Part shown: in pieces, positions 8,260 through 18,000 of the stretch
Layout of the letters: every line of letters begins with the position of its first letter
How positions within the stretch are numbered: position 1 is the first letter of the stretch
Assembly: GCF_041320595.1 (NCBI RefSeq)
Contig: NZ_CP166625.1
Location: 2,243,501 to 2,307,500, forward strand
Direction: 5' to 3'
Origin: Pleomorphomonas sp. PLEO
GTDB taxonomy: Bacteria; Pseudomonadota; Alphaproteobacteria; Rhizobiales; Pleomorphomonadaceae
DNA: 64,000 nucleotides
Notes under the pieces: model-generated
Databases searched by the model: none
The model's input: only the letters and a program-made list of their open reading frames with translations
Told to the model about the DNA's origin: nothing
Made by a program: the position numbers and the translations under genes

Positions 8260-10365
8260 ATGAAACAAGGACTTGACCGCGATCCAGATCGGCTGATGCG
8301 GGCGATCCTCAGCCGGGCACCGGTCGGTATCGCCGTGATCGATTATGACGGTCACTATATTTCGGTCAATCCAGCCTATGCCGACCTTTATGGCTATACC
8401 ATCGCCGATATGCTCGGCGAAAGCTTTCTGATGGTGTTTCCCGAGGAAGCGCGTGCCTCGGTACTGGTGCGCCACCAGGATTTTCTCGACAACGGTACTT
8501 ATCTTGGCGGGGAGTGGACCGTCGTCCGGCGCGATGGCAGCAAGCGCATCATCTGGTCGAACTCGGCATCGTTTCCCTCCGGGTCCGGGCGACTCGACCG
8601 GCTGGTCTATGTTCTCGACATCACTGAGCACAAGAAAGCGCAGGAACAGGAGCGGATCGCCAGCACGGTCTACCAGACGACGTCGGAAGCCATCATGGTC
8701 AGTGATGCCGACAACAAAATCGCAGCCATCAACCCGGCCTTCACGCGCCTTACCGGCTGGTCGCAGGCCGAGGTCGAGGGGCGCGATCTCCGCATGTTCC
8801 GGTCCGACCGGCACGACGAGGCATTTTACGCCGAGATCTGGCGGACGCTGGAGGCGGAAGGATACTGGGCCGGCGAACTGTGGGACCAGCGCAAGGACGG
8901 TGAATATTACCTCAGGGAAACGACCCTCACGGTGGTCAAGGACGCCCTCGGCAAAGTGAAAAGCTGCGTCAGCGTGTTTTCCGACATCACCGAGCGCAAG
9001 GCGGCCGAAAACCTCATCCGCTGGCAAGCCAACTACGACAGCGTCACCGGTTTGCCCAACCGCCACATGTTCGGCGACCGGTTGGCGCAAGGGGCGCGGC
9101 AGGCGGCCGACAGCGGCAAGATGATGGCGCTGTTGATGATCGATCTCGATCGCTTCAAGGAGGTCAACGATACGCTCGGCCACACCACCGGCGACCGGCT
9201 GCTCGGCGAAGTGGCGGATCGCCTCAGGGAGTGCGAGCGGTCCGGCGATACCATCGCGCGCATCGGCGGCGACGAGTTCGCGCTGATCCTCAACGGCATC
9301 TCGGATGCCGGCGAGGTCGAGGCGATCGCCAAGGATGTGCTGCGGCGGTTCGAGACGTCCATCCCCGTCGATTTCGAACAGGTGTTCATCACCGCCAGCA
9401 TCGGCATTTCTCTCTTCCCAAAGGATACGCAATCGCTGGAAGAGCTGCTCAGAAACGCCGATCAGGCGCTTTATGCCGCCAAGGGGGCCGGCCGCAATTG
9501 CCTGTATTTCTTCACGTCGGCGCTGCAGCGGGCAGCTAGCGTTCGCATGCGACTTGCCAGCGATCTGCGGCAGGCGATCGCCGACGAACAATTTATCGTC
9601 CACTACCAGCCGGTCATCGATCTCAAGAGCGGACTGATCACCAAGGCCGAAGCGCTGGTCCGCTGGCAACACCCGACGCGGGGTCTGGTCAGTCCGGGCA
9701 CGTTCATTCCGCTGGCCGAGGAGACCGGGCTGATCGTGCCGCTGGGCGACTGGGTGACGCGGCAGGCGATCGCCGAGGTTGCCCGCTGCCGCAACCTGTT
9801 CATTCCCGACTTGCAGATCGCGGTAAATCAGTCGCCGGTGCAGTTCCGCAGCAACGACTTCTCGGGGTTCGGCTGGATGGCCGAGCTGGCGCGGCACGGA
9901 TTGACCGGCCAGGCCATCAGCATCGAGATCACCGAGGGCCTGCTGCTCCATGCCGAGCCACAGGTGATGCAGAAGCTGATCGCCTTCCGCGACGCCGGCA
10001 TCGAGATCGCCATCGACGACTTCGGCACCGGCTATTCCTCGCTCGCCTATCTCAGGAAGTTCGACATCGATACGCTGAAGGTCGACCGCTCCTTCGTGTC
10101 CGACCTTGAGGGCGCTGGCCTCGATATCTGCGAGGCGATCATCGGCATGGCTCACCGCCTGGGCCTCTCCGTGGTGGCCGAGGGCGTCGAGACCGAGCGG
10201 CAGCGCGATATCCTGAAGGCGATCGGCTGCGATTATGCCCAGGGCTTCCTGTACGCCCCAGGGCTGCCGGCCGAGGCGTTCGAGGCGATGCTCCGCAAAC
10301 AGGTGGATGGCTCCACCGGGGGCGGGGTGGCGGCCCACGGCCCTCAGGCAATGTCGGCGGGGTAG
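8260..10365 (+). CDS. PAS-PAS-GGDEF-EAL bifunctional c-di-GMP protein
   Basis: This 701-residue cytosolic protein has PAS domains at about 12-125 and 135-250, a diguanylate cyclase domain (about 260-420), and an EAL phosphodiesterase domain (about 440-690). The cyclase motif GGDEF is at 336-340, with an intact inhibitory site RSGD at 327-330, five residues upstream. The EAL motif is at 464-466, with downstream catalytic motifs ITEG and DDFGTGYSS. Both halves therefore look active, and the PAS domains probably set the balance in response to a small ligand or redox cue. There are no membrane segments, and the gene appears to be a single transcription unit. A 719-codon antisense ORF over it is a GC shadow. 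Confidence 0.94.
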   Translation: MKQGLDRDPDRLMRAILSRAPVGIAVIDYDGHYISVNPAYADLYGYTIADMLGESFLMVFPEEARASVLVRHQDFLDNGTYLGGEWTVVRRDGSKRIIWSNSASFPSGSGRLDRLVYVLDITEHKKAQEQERIASTVYQTTSEAIMVSDADNKIAAINPAFTRLTGWSQAEVEGRDLRMFRSDRHDEAFYAEIWRTLEAEGYWAGELWDQRKDGEYYLRETTLTVVKDALGKVKSCVSVFSDITERKAAENLIRWQANYDSVTGLPNRHMFGDRLAQGARQAADSGKMMALLMIDLDRFKEVNDTLGHTTGDRLLGEVADRLRECERSGDTIARIGGDEFALILNGISDAGEVEAIAKDVLRRFETSIPVDFEQVFITASIGISLFPKDTQSLEELLRNADQALYAAKGAGRNCLYFFTSALQRAASVRMRLASDLRQAIADEQFIVHYQPVIDLKSGLITKAEALVRWQHPTRGLVSPGTFIPLAEETGLIVPLGDWVTRQAIAEVARCRNLFIPDLQIAVNQSPVQFRSNDFSGFGWMAELARHGLTGQAISIEITEGLLLHAEPQVMQKLIAFRDAGIEIAIDDFGTGYSSLAYLRKFDIDTLKVDRSFVSDLEGAGLDICEAIIGMAHRLGLSVVAEGVETERQRDILKAIGCDYAQGFLYAPGLPAEAFEAMLRKQVDGSTGGGVAAHGPQAMSAG

Positions 10366-10389
10366 GAGCGACATCACCGGCCGGACGTT

Positions 10390-10731
10390 TCAGCGGGATG
10401 CGCCGGTCGGCAAGTCTGCGATCCGCCTTTCATAGGTATCGACGACGCAGGCCCGAGGGCTGGCTACGCCGCCGCATTTGCGCAACTGGGCGCGCCAGAC
10501 CCGTTGGTCGCTTTTTAGACCGGCGACTTCGTCGGCGTTTGCCCGGGCCATGGCGCGGGCAAAGCTCCGGGCAAGTTGCATGTCGAGGCTGGCGAGCGCG
10601 TCGTCGCCGCAAATCATCGCATCGATCTGGGAATGGCTACCGTCACAGTCGAAGCTAGGGGGCGCGGCATGAGCCAATGATGTCATCGCCATGAGGCAAA
10701 GGGCGAGTGTCGCTCCGGCGCGTTTTGTCAT
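10390..10731 (-). CDS. LprI-like periplasmic protein (DUF1311)
   Basis: This 113-residue exported protein has a signal peptide at residues 1-22 (cleavage near AHA). It is followed by the Cys-containing helical repeat typical of the lysozyme-inhibitor LprI/DUF1311 family: FDCDGSHSQIDAMICGD, LDMQLARSFARAMA and DQRVWRAQLRKCG, with a C-terminal Cys before DTYERRI. The four Cys probably make two disulfides. Members bind or protect against lysozyme in some bacteria, but that function is not assured here. The start is the ATG beginning MTKRAG, with GGGGAC upstream. It is convergent with the GGDEF-EAL gene. Confidence 0.8.
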   Translation of the reverse strand: MTKRAGATLALCLMAMTSLAHAAPPSFDCDGSHSQIDAMICGDDALASLDMQLARSFARAMARANADEVAGLKSDQRVWRAQLRKCGGVASPRACVVDTYERRIADLPTGASR

Positions 10732-10795
10732 CGCATGTCCCCATGCCGGTCTTGTGGTCGAGGCGTTGGTATAATCGCCCGAGCGGTCCGAGCCT

Positions 10796-11482
10796 TCACC
10801 GCAACCGTTCCACCAAGTGTTCGGCGCCCTTTTCGATGCCGACCTTGGCGGCCGACAGCGCGCCGAAGCTGGCGGAGATGTTGTAGGGGTTGGGGTATTG
10901 CTTCTCGATATAGGCGGCGAGCAGGGTGTTGGTCGAAGCGTCGTAGATTTCGACGGCAAAGACGACGGCGCCGGTCATCGCGCCTTCGCCGCCGCGCGCC
11001 GCCTGGACGCCGTTGTAGACCCCACCGGCCAGGTCGAAGCGGGACAGCGTGCCGAGCACCGGCGTGCTGGTGCTGGCGCCGGTCAGCGTCAGGCGAATGC
11101 GCAGGGTATTGGGGGTCGGCTCACCGACAAAGGCGAAGCGCCGGCTGAGCGCGGCCGTGAAGGCGTCGCGCATGGTGCTGGCGAGGGTTTGCTTGTCTTC
11201 GTCGGAGACGCCATCGAATTGCTGGTCGGGACCGCGATAGATGACCACCGGGTCGAGGATGACGCTGTTGTAGGACCGCCAGTCGACGGGAGCGGCATAG
11301 CGATAGGGCATGCGGCCATCATCATCACTGGGGTTGGGCGCAAGATAGGACGACGACTGAAGGCCCGAATAGGCAACCGGGGTGATGCCGGCGCAAGCAG
11401 GCAGGATCACGAAAAGCAGGGCTAGTGGAGCGAATTTGACATTTGAGTCCCGCCTGACATAAAGTTTGCGATCAAATGTCAA
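10796..11482 (-). CDS. DUF3313-like outer-membrane lipoprotein with a start inside a repeat element
   Basis: This is a lipoprotein of roughly 210-228 residues. The segment ALLFVILPAC ends in a lipobox with the lipidated Cys, and the rest (YNSVILDPVVIYRGPDQQF, ADAFTAAL-like helix, RIRLTLTGAS, AVVFAVEIYDASTNTLLA) fits the DUF3313 family. The start is unclear: everything upstream of CCCTGCTTTTCGTG belongs to a 169-bp palindromic element. No ATG precedes the lipobox in frame. I list a TTG at 11482, which would yield a basic n-region (TFDRKLYVRRDSN); an open frame continues to 11707. The native start was probably replaced by the insertion, so the gene may be poorly expressed or a pseudogene. Confidence 0.65.
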   Translation of the reverse strand: MTFDRKLYVRRDSNVKFAPLALLFVILPACAGITPVAYSGLQSSSYLAPNPSDDDGRMPYRYAAPVDWRSYNSVILDPVVIYRGPDQQFDGVSDEDKQTLASTMRDAFTAALSRRFAFVGEPTPNTLRIRLTLTGASTSTPVLGTLSRFDLAGGVYNGVQAARGGEGAMTGAVVFAVEIYDASTNTLLAAYIEKQYPNPYNISASFGALSAAKVGIEKGAEHLVERLR

Positions 11483-11590
11483 ATTCAAAAGATCCAGTAG
11501 AACCAATAACTTGCTAGTGGTTCTTATGACTCCGACATTTGCTCCGAGGCCGATATCAGGCGTATGCAAATGTCGGAGTCGAACCACTAG
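11422..11590 (-). repeat. 169-bp double-hairpin palindromic element, copy 1
   Basis: The element has two long hairpins, 11422-11500 and 11514-11590, joined by a 13-base spacer. Each hairpin begins CTAGTGG and ends CCACTAG (the inner end of the first is mutated to CCAGTAG). The inner arms contain GACATTTG in both hairpins, so the two halves look related. A second copy of equal length lies at 24080-24248 in the opposite orientation. There is no transposase gene. It resembles a BIME/MITE-like element with a CTAG target, which is inference. Confidence 0.85.
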
Positions 11591-11947
11591 AGCGAGTTTG
11601 GGGCCGGTGTTCGCGGTCTTCACGAAGTGTCTCCATGCAAGGTCGAGAGGCGGGCGCACCGATCCTGGTGGGAAAGCGTGTGGCGCGTGCCAGACACGGC
11701 AACGCAAGTGCCCGGTCCGTCAGTTGGAATGACTACGGCCGACGATTGTTTTTCAGTGTTTTGAAATGTTTAGATTTATTGTGGTGCTGGCATGGTTCTT
11801 TCGTCGCTGAACCATGTAACAAAAAATAACAGAACGAGGCGCCGGTTGGTCATAGACTGAAGGGCCTGCGGTTTAGTCTGTCCTGATCGGCAAATGCTGT
11901 GAGACTGACGACGATCTGCGACATGACCCTTGAAACAGAGACCAAAC

Positions 11948-12694
11948 ATGGCGGCCATGCCTGCCAACACAGTGACCGATCTCTCCGATACGCCGCGCAT
12001 CGTCATCGTCGAGGACGATCCCGACATCGCACAGATGCTGGTGGAGCTGATGGCCGAGAGCGGCTTTCAGGCATCCGTCGCCATTTCGGGCGGCGAGATG
12101 AACCGCCTGCTCGGCCAGCGCGGCGCCGACCTCATCGTGCTGGACGCCATGCTGCCGGGTGAGGATGGTTTCAGCATCTGCCGGCGGCTGCGCGCGACCG
12201 GCAAGACGCCGATCCTGATGCTGACCGCGCTCAGCGAGGACATCGACCGCATCCTCGGACTGGAGCTGGGGGCGGACGACTATGTCACCAAGCCCTTCAA
12301 TTCGCGGGAACTTCTGGCCCGGATCAAGGGTCTGCTGCGGCGGGCATCCTACGGCAGCGAGACCGACGAGGCGGTTACCAGCCTGACCTTTGCCGGCTGG
12401 CGGCTCGATCCCGTCACGCGCCAGCTCTACGATCCGGATGGCGTGGAGATCTCCACGACGACGGCCGAGTTCGATCTGCTCTTGGCGTTCTGCCAGCATC
12501 CCGGACGGGTGATGACGCGCCAGCAGCTCCTGGGGTTGACGCACGCCGGGGCGGCGGGGCCGATCCTGCGTAGCATCGACGTTCACGTCAGCCGATTGCG
12601 GCAGAAGATCGAGCCCGATGTGAAAGAGCCGCTTCTGATCAAGACGGTGCGCCTCGGCGGCTACCTGTTCACACCGGCCGTCGAAAGGGCATGA
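11948..12694 (+). CDS. OmpR-family response regulator
   Basis: This is a 248-residue transcription factor. The N-terminal receiver domain starts RIVIVEDDPDIAQML, its phosphoacceptor is D66 in VLDAMLPGEDG, and the switch Lys lies in DDYVTKPFNSREL. The C-terminal winged helix (about 140-240) has the recognition-helix region SIDVHVSRLRQKIEPD and ends LIKTVRLGGYLF. The ATG at 11948 is chosen; a TTG six codons upstream is possible. Its end overlaps the kinase gene by four bases (ATGA), so the pair is translationally coupled. The layout is like OmpR/EnvZ, with unknown stimulus. Confidence 0.92.
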   Translation: MAAMPANTVTDLSDTPRIVIVEDDPDIAQMLVELMAESGFQASVAISGGEMNRLLGQRGADLIVLDAMLPGEDGFSICRRLRATGKTPILMLTALSEDIDRILGLELGADDYVTKPFNSRELLARIKGLLRRASYGSETDEAVTSLTFAGWRLDPVTRQLYDPDGVEISTTTAEFDLLLAFCQHPGRVMTRQQLLGLTHAGAAGPILRSIDVHVSRLRQKIEPDVKEPLLIKTVRLGGYLFTPAVERA

Positions 12695-14040
12695 TGTTCA
12701 CGCGCCTTGGCCTCGCCTCCATGCGGACGCAGATTTTCCTGCTGGCCGTGGTGCCGATTTTCCTGCTGGGCGCGTTCGCGTCCGTGCATGGCACGTTCCG
12801 GGAGACCGCATCCAGGCAACGGGCCTGGGTGGAAGCCGAGGCGGGCAAGATCCTGCTGGTCGCCGAGCAGACTCTTGTTTCCGGTTCTCCCGTCGAGGCG
12901 ACGCGGGTGATCGAGACGGCGAAGCGCCTCGGCCTCACCGTGGAGCTGACGGATCGGCGGTTTTCTCGGGAGATCGATCCGCGCCCGCCGCGCGGTATCG
13001 ATGCCGCTCTTTTCGACCGCATCGTTGGGGACCTTGTGCAGCTTGCCGACCAGCGGCTGGACGGCGATGCGCGGGGCGCGCAAGTGGTCCTTCGTATCGA
13101 CGATAGCCACGCCATCGTCTTTCATCCCGATTTTCCAGCCGCTTCGTCGGATTTTCTCGGGATCGTCTACGTCCTGGGGCTGACGTTGCTGGTCGTCCTG
13201 CCGGTGCTTCTTCTGTCCTATTACCTCAGTCATCGCTTGACCCGGCCGCTGATCGAATTCGCCGAGGACGCCCAGCGGATCAGCGGGCACGAGAACTCGC
13301 AGGAGCTGTTCAAGGCCGATGGCGCCTCGGAGGTGCGCAGCCTGCGCGACTCCCTCAACACCATGCAATTGCGCATCCGGGACATGGCCCAAAGGCGGAC
13401 GACCATGCTTCGCTCGCTCGGCCACGATCTCCGGACGCCGCTGACGCGGCTGCGCATGCGTGTCGAGCGCTCGCATGAGCCGGAGCTGCGGCAGCTGCTG
13501 CTGCGCGACATCTCGATGCTGGCGACGATGATCGACGAGACGATGGCCTATCTGAAGACCACGTCTCCCGGCGAAGGCGCCCCGCCGAAAAAGGTCGACC
13601 TCAGCAGCCTGTTGCAGACGATCGCATCCGATTATGCCGACGTCGGCGTGCCCGTTGTCTTTTCAGGGCCGTCACGGCTCGTCTGCATGTGCGAGCCGCG
13701 TAACCTGACCCGGGCGATCTCCAACCTGATCGACAATGCCTCGCGGGTTTCCGGCAAAATCGAGCTGTTGCTCGGCGAGGCCGAGGGCTCGATTGTCATC
13801 GACGTGTGTGACGACGGACCCGGACTGTCCGACGATCTCAAGAAGCAGGTCTTCGAGCCGTTCTTCAAGGCGGATACGGCGCGAGCCGCCAGCACCGGCA
13901 GTCTCGGGCTCGGCCTGTCGATCGCCCGTAGCATTGCCTACGCCCACGGTGGCCGGCTGGATCTCATCGACCGCGCGCCGAGGGGGCTCATCGCACGGAT
14001 CACCTTGCTCAAAGAGCCCACGCCCTGCCGCGCAGGCTGA
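12691..14040 (+). CDS. EnvZ-like sensor histidine kinase
   Basis: This 449-residue membrane kinase has TM1 at about 11-32, a periplasmic sensor of about 120 residues, TM2 at about 155-177, and HAMP at about 178-232. The dimerisation/phosphoacceptor domain follows, with H245 in LGHDLRTPLTRL. The catalytic ATPase domain carries the N-box NLIDNAS, G1 DDGPGL and G2 GSLGLGLSI. The HDLRTP phosphoacceptor context is typical of EnvZ-like kinases. It is the partner of the regulator at 11948-12694, whose stop it overlaps. The downstream neighbour is convergent, so this ends the operon. Confidence 0.92.
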   Translation: MMFTRLGLASMRTQIFLLAVVPIFLLGAFASVHGTFRETASRQRAWVEAEAGKILLVAEQTLVSGSPVEATRVIETAKRLGLTVELTDRRFSREIDPRPPRGIDAALFDRIVGDLVQLADQRLDGDARGAQVVLRIDDSHAIVFHPDFPAASSDFLGIVYVLGLTLLVVLPVLLLSYYLSHRLTRPLIEFAEDAQRISGHENSQELFKADGASEVRSLRDSLNTMQLRIRDMAQRRTTMLRSLGHDLRTPLTRLRMRVERSHEPELRQLLLRDISMLATMIDETMAYLKTTSPGEGAPPKKVDLSSLLQTIASDYADVGVPVVFSGPSRLVCMCEPRNLTRAISNLIDNASRVSGKIELLLGEAEGSIVIDVCDDGPGLSDDLKKQVFEPFFKADTARAASTGSLGLGLSIARSIAYAHGGRLDLIDRAPRGLIARITLLKEPTPCRAG

Positions 14041-14055
14041 CGCCGGTGGCCATCG

Positions 14056-14757
14056 TCACCACACCAGATCGACCGCCACGTCGAGCGCCCGCTTGGTGCC
14101 GGCTACGACGGCGTCGGAGGTTCTCTCCACCCGATTGATGAGGTGCTTGCCGCCATCGATGGCGGCGCCGACGACGTCCTTCGGCGGTGGCAGAGGCGCC
14201 ACGTCAAAGGGCTCCAGCACCGGCGGGGCGGGCGGTGGCATGACGGCGGCAACCGGCGGGATGAGAGCCGGCGGCACGGGGCCAACAGGGACGGGCGGCA
14301 TGTCGGCGGCGGAGGGGGCCGGCTCCGGCGCAAGGTCTGCCTGTTCCTGGCCCACCACCTGAGGATCCCGCGTTTCGCAAGACGGCAGGCAGGTGTCGAA
14401 ATGAGCGACCCCGGTCGGCGTCGTCTCGCGCACCCGGAAGATCTTGCTGACGGCGCTCTTGGGCTTTTCGGGGGGAAGCAACGTCGCCGCCGGCGACGGC
14501 GTTTCGATGCCCGTCGCCACGTCGACCGAGGCGGTCGTCAGCGGGGTGCCGCCTATGCTTACCGTGCCGGTCGCCTCAATCGGCGGCGACAGCTCGGCGA
14601 TCGGGGGCGGCGATACGACCACGGGCGGCGGGACCGAGGGGCCGCGTTCGATCACGACGACCGCGCCGGCGCAGGCGGCGCCGACGCCAATGCCGAAGGC
14701 CCATTTCCAGAAGATCATTTTGGAGGCGGAATACCGCATCTGAGCTGCGTCGACCAT
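14056..14757 (-). CDS. Proline-rich membrane-anchored protein of unknown function
   Basis: The protein has 233 residues. A single hydrophobic segment at about 14-38 (IFWKWAFGIGVGAACAGAVVVI) anchors it or serves as an uncleaved signal. The rest is a Pro/Val/Ala-rich periplasmic stretch with PPP runs at about 45-60 and again at 150-195, and two Cys in CLPSCET that could form a disulfide. The C-terminal 35 residues (AAIDGGKHLINRVERTSDAVV) are predicted helical. TonB-like or cell-wall-spanning spacer proteins look like this, but there is no TonB C-terminal domain. A good AAGGAA site lies upstream of the ATG. I do not recognise the family. Confidence 0.65.
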   Translation of the reverse strand: MVDAAQMRYSASKMIFWKWAFGIGVGAACAGAVVVIERGPSVPPPVVVSPPPIAELSPPIEATGTVSIGGTPLTTASVDVATGIETPSPAATLLPPEKPKSAVSKIFRVRETTPTGVAHFDTCLPSCETRDPQVVGQEQADLAPEPAPSAADMPPVPVGPVPPALIPPVAAVMPPPAPPVLEPFDVAPLPPPKDVVGAAIDGGKHLINRVERTSDAVVAGTKRALDVAVDLVW

Positions 14758-15073
14758 TTTGTTTTCCTTAGAAAACCTCGGAGGATCGACAGGTCACACA
14801 GCTTCATGGCTTTTTCATTCGGCGACATTGGCGAAAGTGCGACATTGTATAAAGTTACGTGTCCGCCGCGATTTGCCATTGCCGACCCGCCACCAAGCCA
14901 AGGTCGCTTGGCGGAGGCTCGCGTAGGTTTTCGCAGCCCGGTCGTAAAAAATTACGAGTCAAATTGAAAATAAAGCTCGACTTCAGGGGCGACGTGGGCG
15001 ATCTAGCGATCTAGTGCATTCGTAAAATAACTTATTTCAGCTTTTCCGTCGTCGACGATTCCTTTCCGAGTAC
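14758..15073. other. Intergenic region upstream of autotransporter
   Basis: 316 bp between divergent genes. It holds a 54-codon ORF at 14806-14967 without a ribosome binding site, which I do not accept, and AT-rich stretches around 14945-15045 that probably contain the autotransporter promoter. No clear -10/-35 pair was found. Confidence 0.45.
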
Positions 15074-18000
15074 ATGGTCATGCGGCTTCATTTGTCGACG
15101 GCGCGGCGCGCTGGTTCGCGTCTATACGGCTGTGTCTTATCGGCTGGCTTTGGGTGGCTCGGGCGCGGTTTTAGGCGCGTCTGCCTGCTCTTGGCGGCGC
15201 TTTTGTTGGTGACTGTCTCCTCCGCCGAGGCAGCTGATATCTCGATGATCAACTCAGTATCGCCGAATGTCGCATCGACGCTGGGCGGGACCACGGTCAT
15301 CATTACCGGTACGAACTTGACGGGTACCTACGACGTCCGCTTCGACTACGGTTATCCAGCGACCTCCTTCACTGTCGATTCCGACACCCAGATCACCGCG
15401 GTCACGCCGGCTCATCCCGCCGGTACCCCCAATGTCATGATTTGGACGCCGCTTTCACAAACATCGGTTTACAACATCTTCAAATATGCGTCCGCGCCAG
15501 ATGCCCCGACGATCGGCACGGCGACGGCCGGCACCGGCTCTGCGAGCGTGACCTTCACCGCGCCGTCGAGCGATGGCGGATCGGCCATCACCGGCTATAC
15601 CGTCACCTCAAGCCCCGGCGGCAAGACGGCGACGGGTACGGCGAGCCCGATCACCGTCACTGGCCTCACCAACGGCACCAGCTACACCTTCTCCGTCAGC
15701 GCCACCAACGAGGTCGGCACGAGCAATGCCTCCGCCGACTCCAACGCGGTGACGCCCACCGTGGCGACACCCACCGTCAGGCTGTCCGGTCCCACTGTGC
15801 TGACGTACGGCGACACCGTAACCTACACGGCGACGCTGTCCGACGGGGCGTCGCCGAGCGGAACGGTCACCTTCCGCGATAGCAGCGGGACACTCGGCAC
15901 GGGAACGATTTCGGGCGGTTCCGCGAGCTATTCAACCAGCTCTCTGAGCTACGGCACGCATGCGATAAGCGCGGTCTACGGTGGCGACGCGGACAACGAC
16001 ACGGCCACGTCCAACACATTGACGGTCCGCGTTGACGCGCCGACGATCAGTGTGTCGCCGGGACTTCTGCCGGCCCTTGTCGTCGGCAGTGCCTACAGCC
16101 AGACGATCACGGCCTCCGGTGGCACGGGGCCCTACAGCTATGGCGTCACAGCCGGAACTTTACCGGCTGGTCTGAGCCTCACGTCATCGGGCACGCTTTC
16201 CGGTATGCCGACGGCGGTCGGCGCCTTTTACTTCAACATAACCGCGACGGACGCCAACGCCTTTGACGGCACGAGGGCCTATAGCGGCAGCGTCGGCCTG
16301 GCGACGCCGGCCATCGGGCTATCCGCCTCGTCCGCGTCGATTGTCGTCGGCACGCCCGTAACGCTCACGGCCACGCTGTCCGGCGGGGTGTCACCAAGCG
16401 GCACGGTCACCTTCAAGGACGGCGGCACGACGCTCGGCTCGGATACGGTATCCGGCGGCTCTGCGAGCTATTCGACGAACTCGCTTGCCACCGGGTCGCA
16501 CACGATCACCGCCGTCTATGGCGGCGATACGAACAACGACACGGTGACATCGAGCGCGGTGACCGTCGCCGTCAATGCCCCGACCATCAGCCTGACGCCG
16601 TCGAGTCTGCCCAATGCCACCGTCGGCACTGCCTATAGCCAGACGCTGACAGCCTCCGGTGGCACCGCCCCCTATAGTTACATGGTTACAACGGGCGTTT
16701 TCCCTACCGGTATGTCATTCGTTGTCGCGACCGGAGTTATGTCAGGCACGCCGGCCGCCGCCGGTTCCTTCAATTTCACCGTGACCGCGACGGATGCCGG
16801 CGGCTACACCGGAAGCGCGGCCTATGCCATCACGGTTGACGGTGTCACGCCGGCCATCGCGCTATCTGCCTCGCCCAGTTCGGTGATGGCCGGCACGTCG
16901 GTAACCCTCACGGCCACGCTGTCCGGCGGGGTATCACCAGGCGGCACGGTCACCTTCAAGGACGGCGGTACGACGCTCGGCTCGGATACGATATCCGGCG
17001 GCGCCGCGAGCTATTCGACGAGCTCTCTTGCCGCCGGCTCGCATGCGATCACCGCCGTCTACGGCGGCGATACCAACAACATCGCGGCCACTTCGAGCGC
17101 GGTGACCGTCACTGTCAGCGCGCCGACCATCAGCCTGACGCCAGCGAGCCTGCCGAACGCCACCGTCGGCACTGCCTATAGCCAGACACTGACGGCCTCC
17201 GGCGGCACTGCCCCCTACAGCTACGTGGTTACAGCGGGCACTTTGCCGGCTGGGCTGTCATTCGATGCAACGTCGGGCGTTCTGTCGGGCACGCCGGCCA
17301 CCGCCGGTTCCTTCAATTTCACCGTGACCGCGACGGATGCCGGCGGCTATACCGGAAGCGCGGCCTATGTCGTCACGGTTGCCAGCGTCACGCCGGCCAT
17401 CGTGCTGTCCGCCTCGCCCACCACAGTTGTTTCGGGGGGATCGGTGACGTTGACGGCCACGCTGAGCGGCGGCGCGTCGCCGAGCGGCACAGTCACTTTC
17501 AAGGATGGTGGCACGACGCTCGGCACGGATACGATATCCGGCGGTTCGGCGTCCTTTGCCACCTCGGCCCTTGCCAGCGGCAGCCATTCGATCACCGCCG
17601 CCTACGCGGGCGATACCAACAACGCGGCGGTCACCTCGTCGGTGGTGACGATCACCGTCAGCGCCGCCGTCCGACCCGACCCCAGCCAGGATCAGACGGT
17701 GACGGCGATGGTCACCGCGCAGGCGACCAGTTCGGCCCGCTTCGGCCAGACTCAGATCACCAACACCGTCCAGCGTCTGGAACAACTGCACGACGAGCCG
17801 GCATCCAGCGCGGCGGACGGTGGCGGCGGCCAGACCGCCCGCTCCAGCTATGCCGCTTCGGCGCTGGCCTATGGCAGCGGCGCGTCATCGGAAAATACCG
17901 GCACGGACTCCTCTGCCAGCCAGGCGGTCAGCCAGCTGTCGAGAGGCATCGAGGTGGCCGAGCGCAAGGCCGGCCTGCCGTTCCATCTGTGGTCCGGCGG

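Noticed and set aside
8218-10377. 719-codon minus-strand ORF antisense to the PAS-GGDEF-EAL gene
   Set aside because: Composition is that of a reverse-frame shadow (Asp/Gly/His/Arg-rich, no domain), while the plus frame has intact catalytic motifs.
14806-14967. 54-codon ORF between the proline-rich gene and the autotransporter
   Set aside because: No ribosome binding site within range, no protein features, and it lies in the presumed promoter region.
16311-17670. Regular repeats that might be a CRISPR array
   Set aside because: Period is 543 bp, the repeats are coding and in frame, and there are no short repeat-spacer units.
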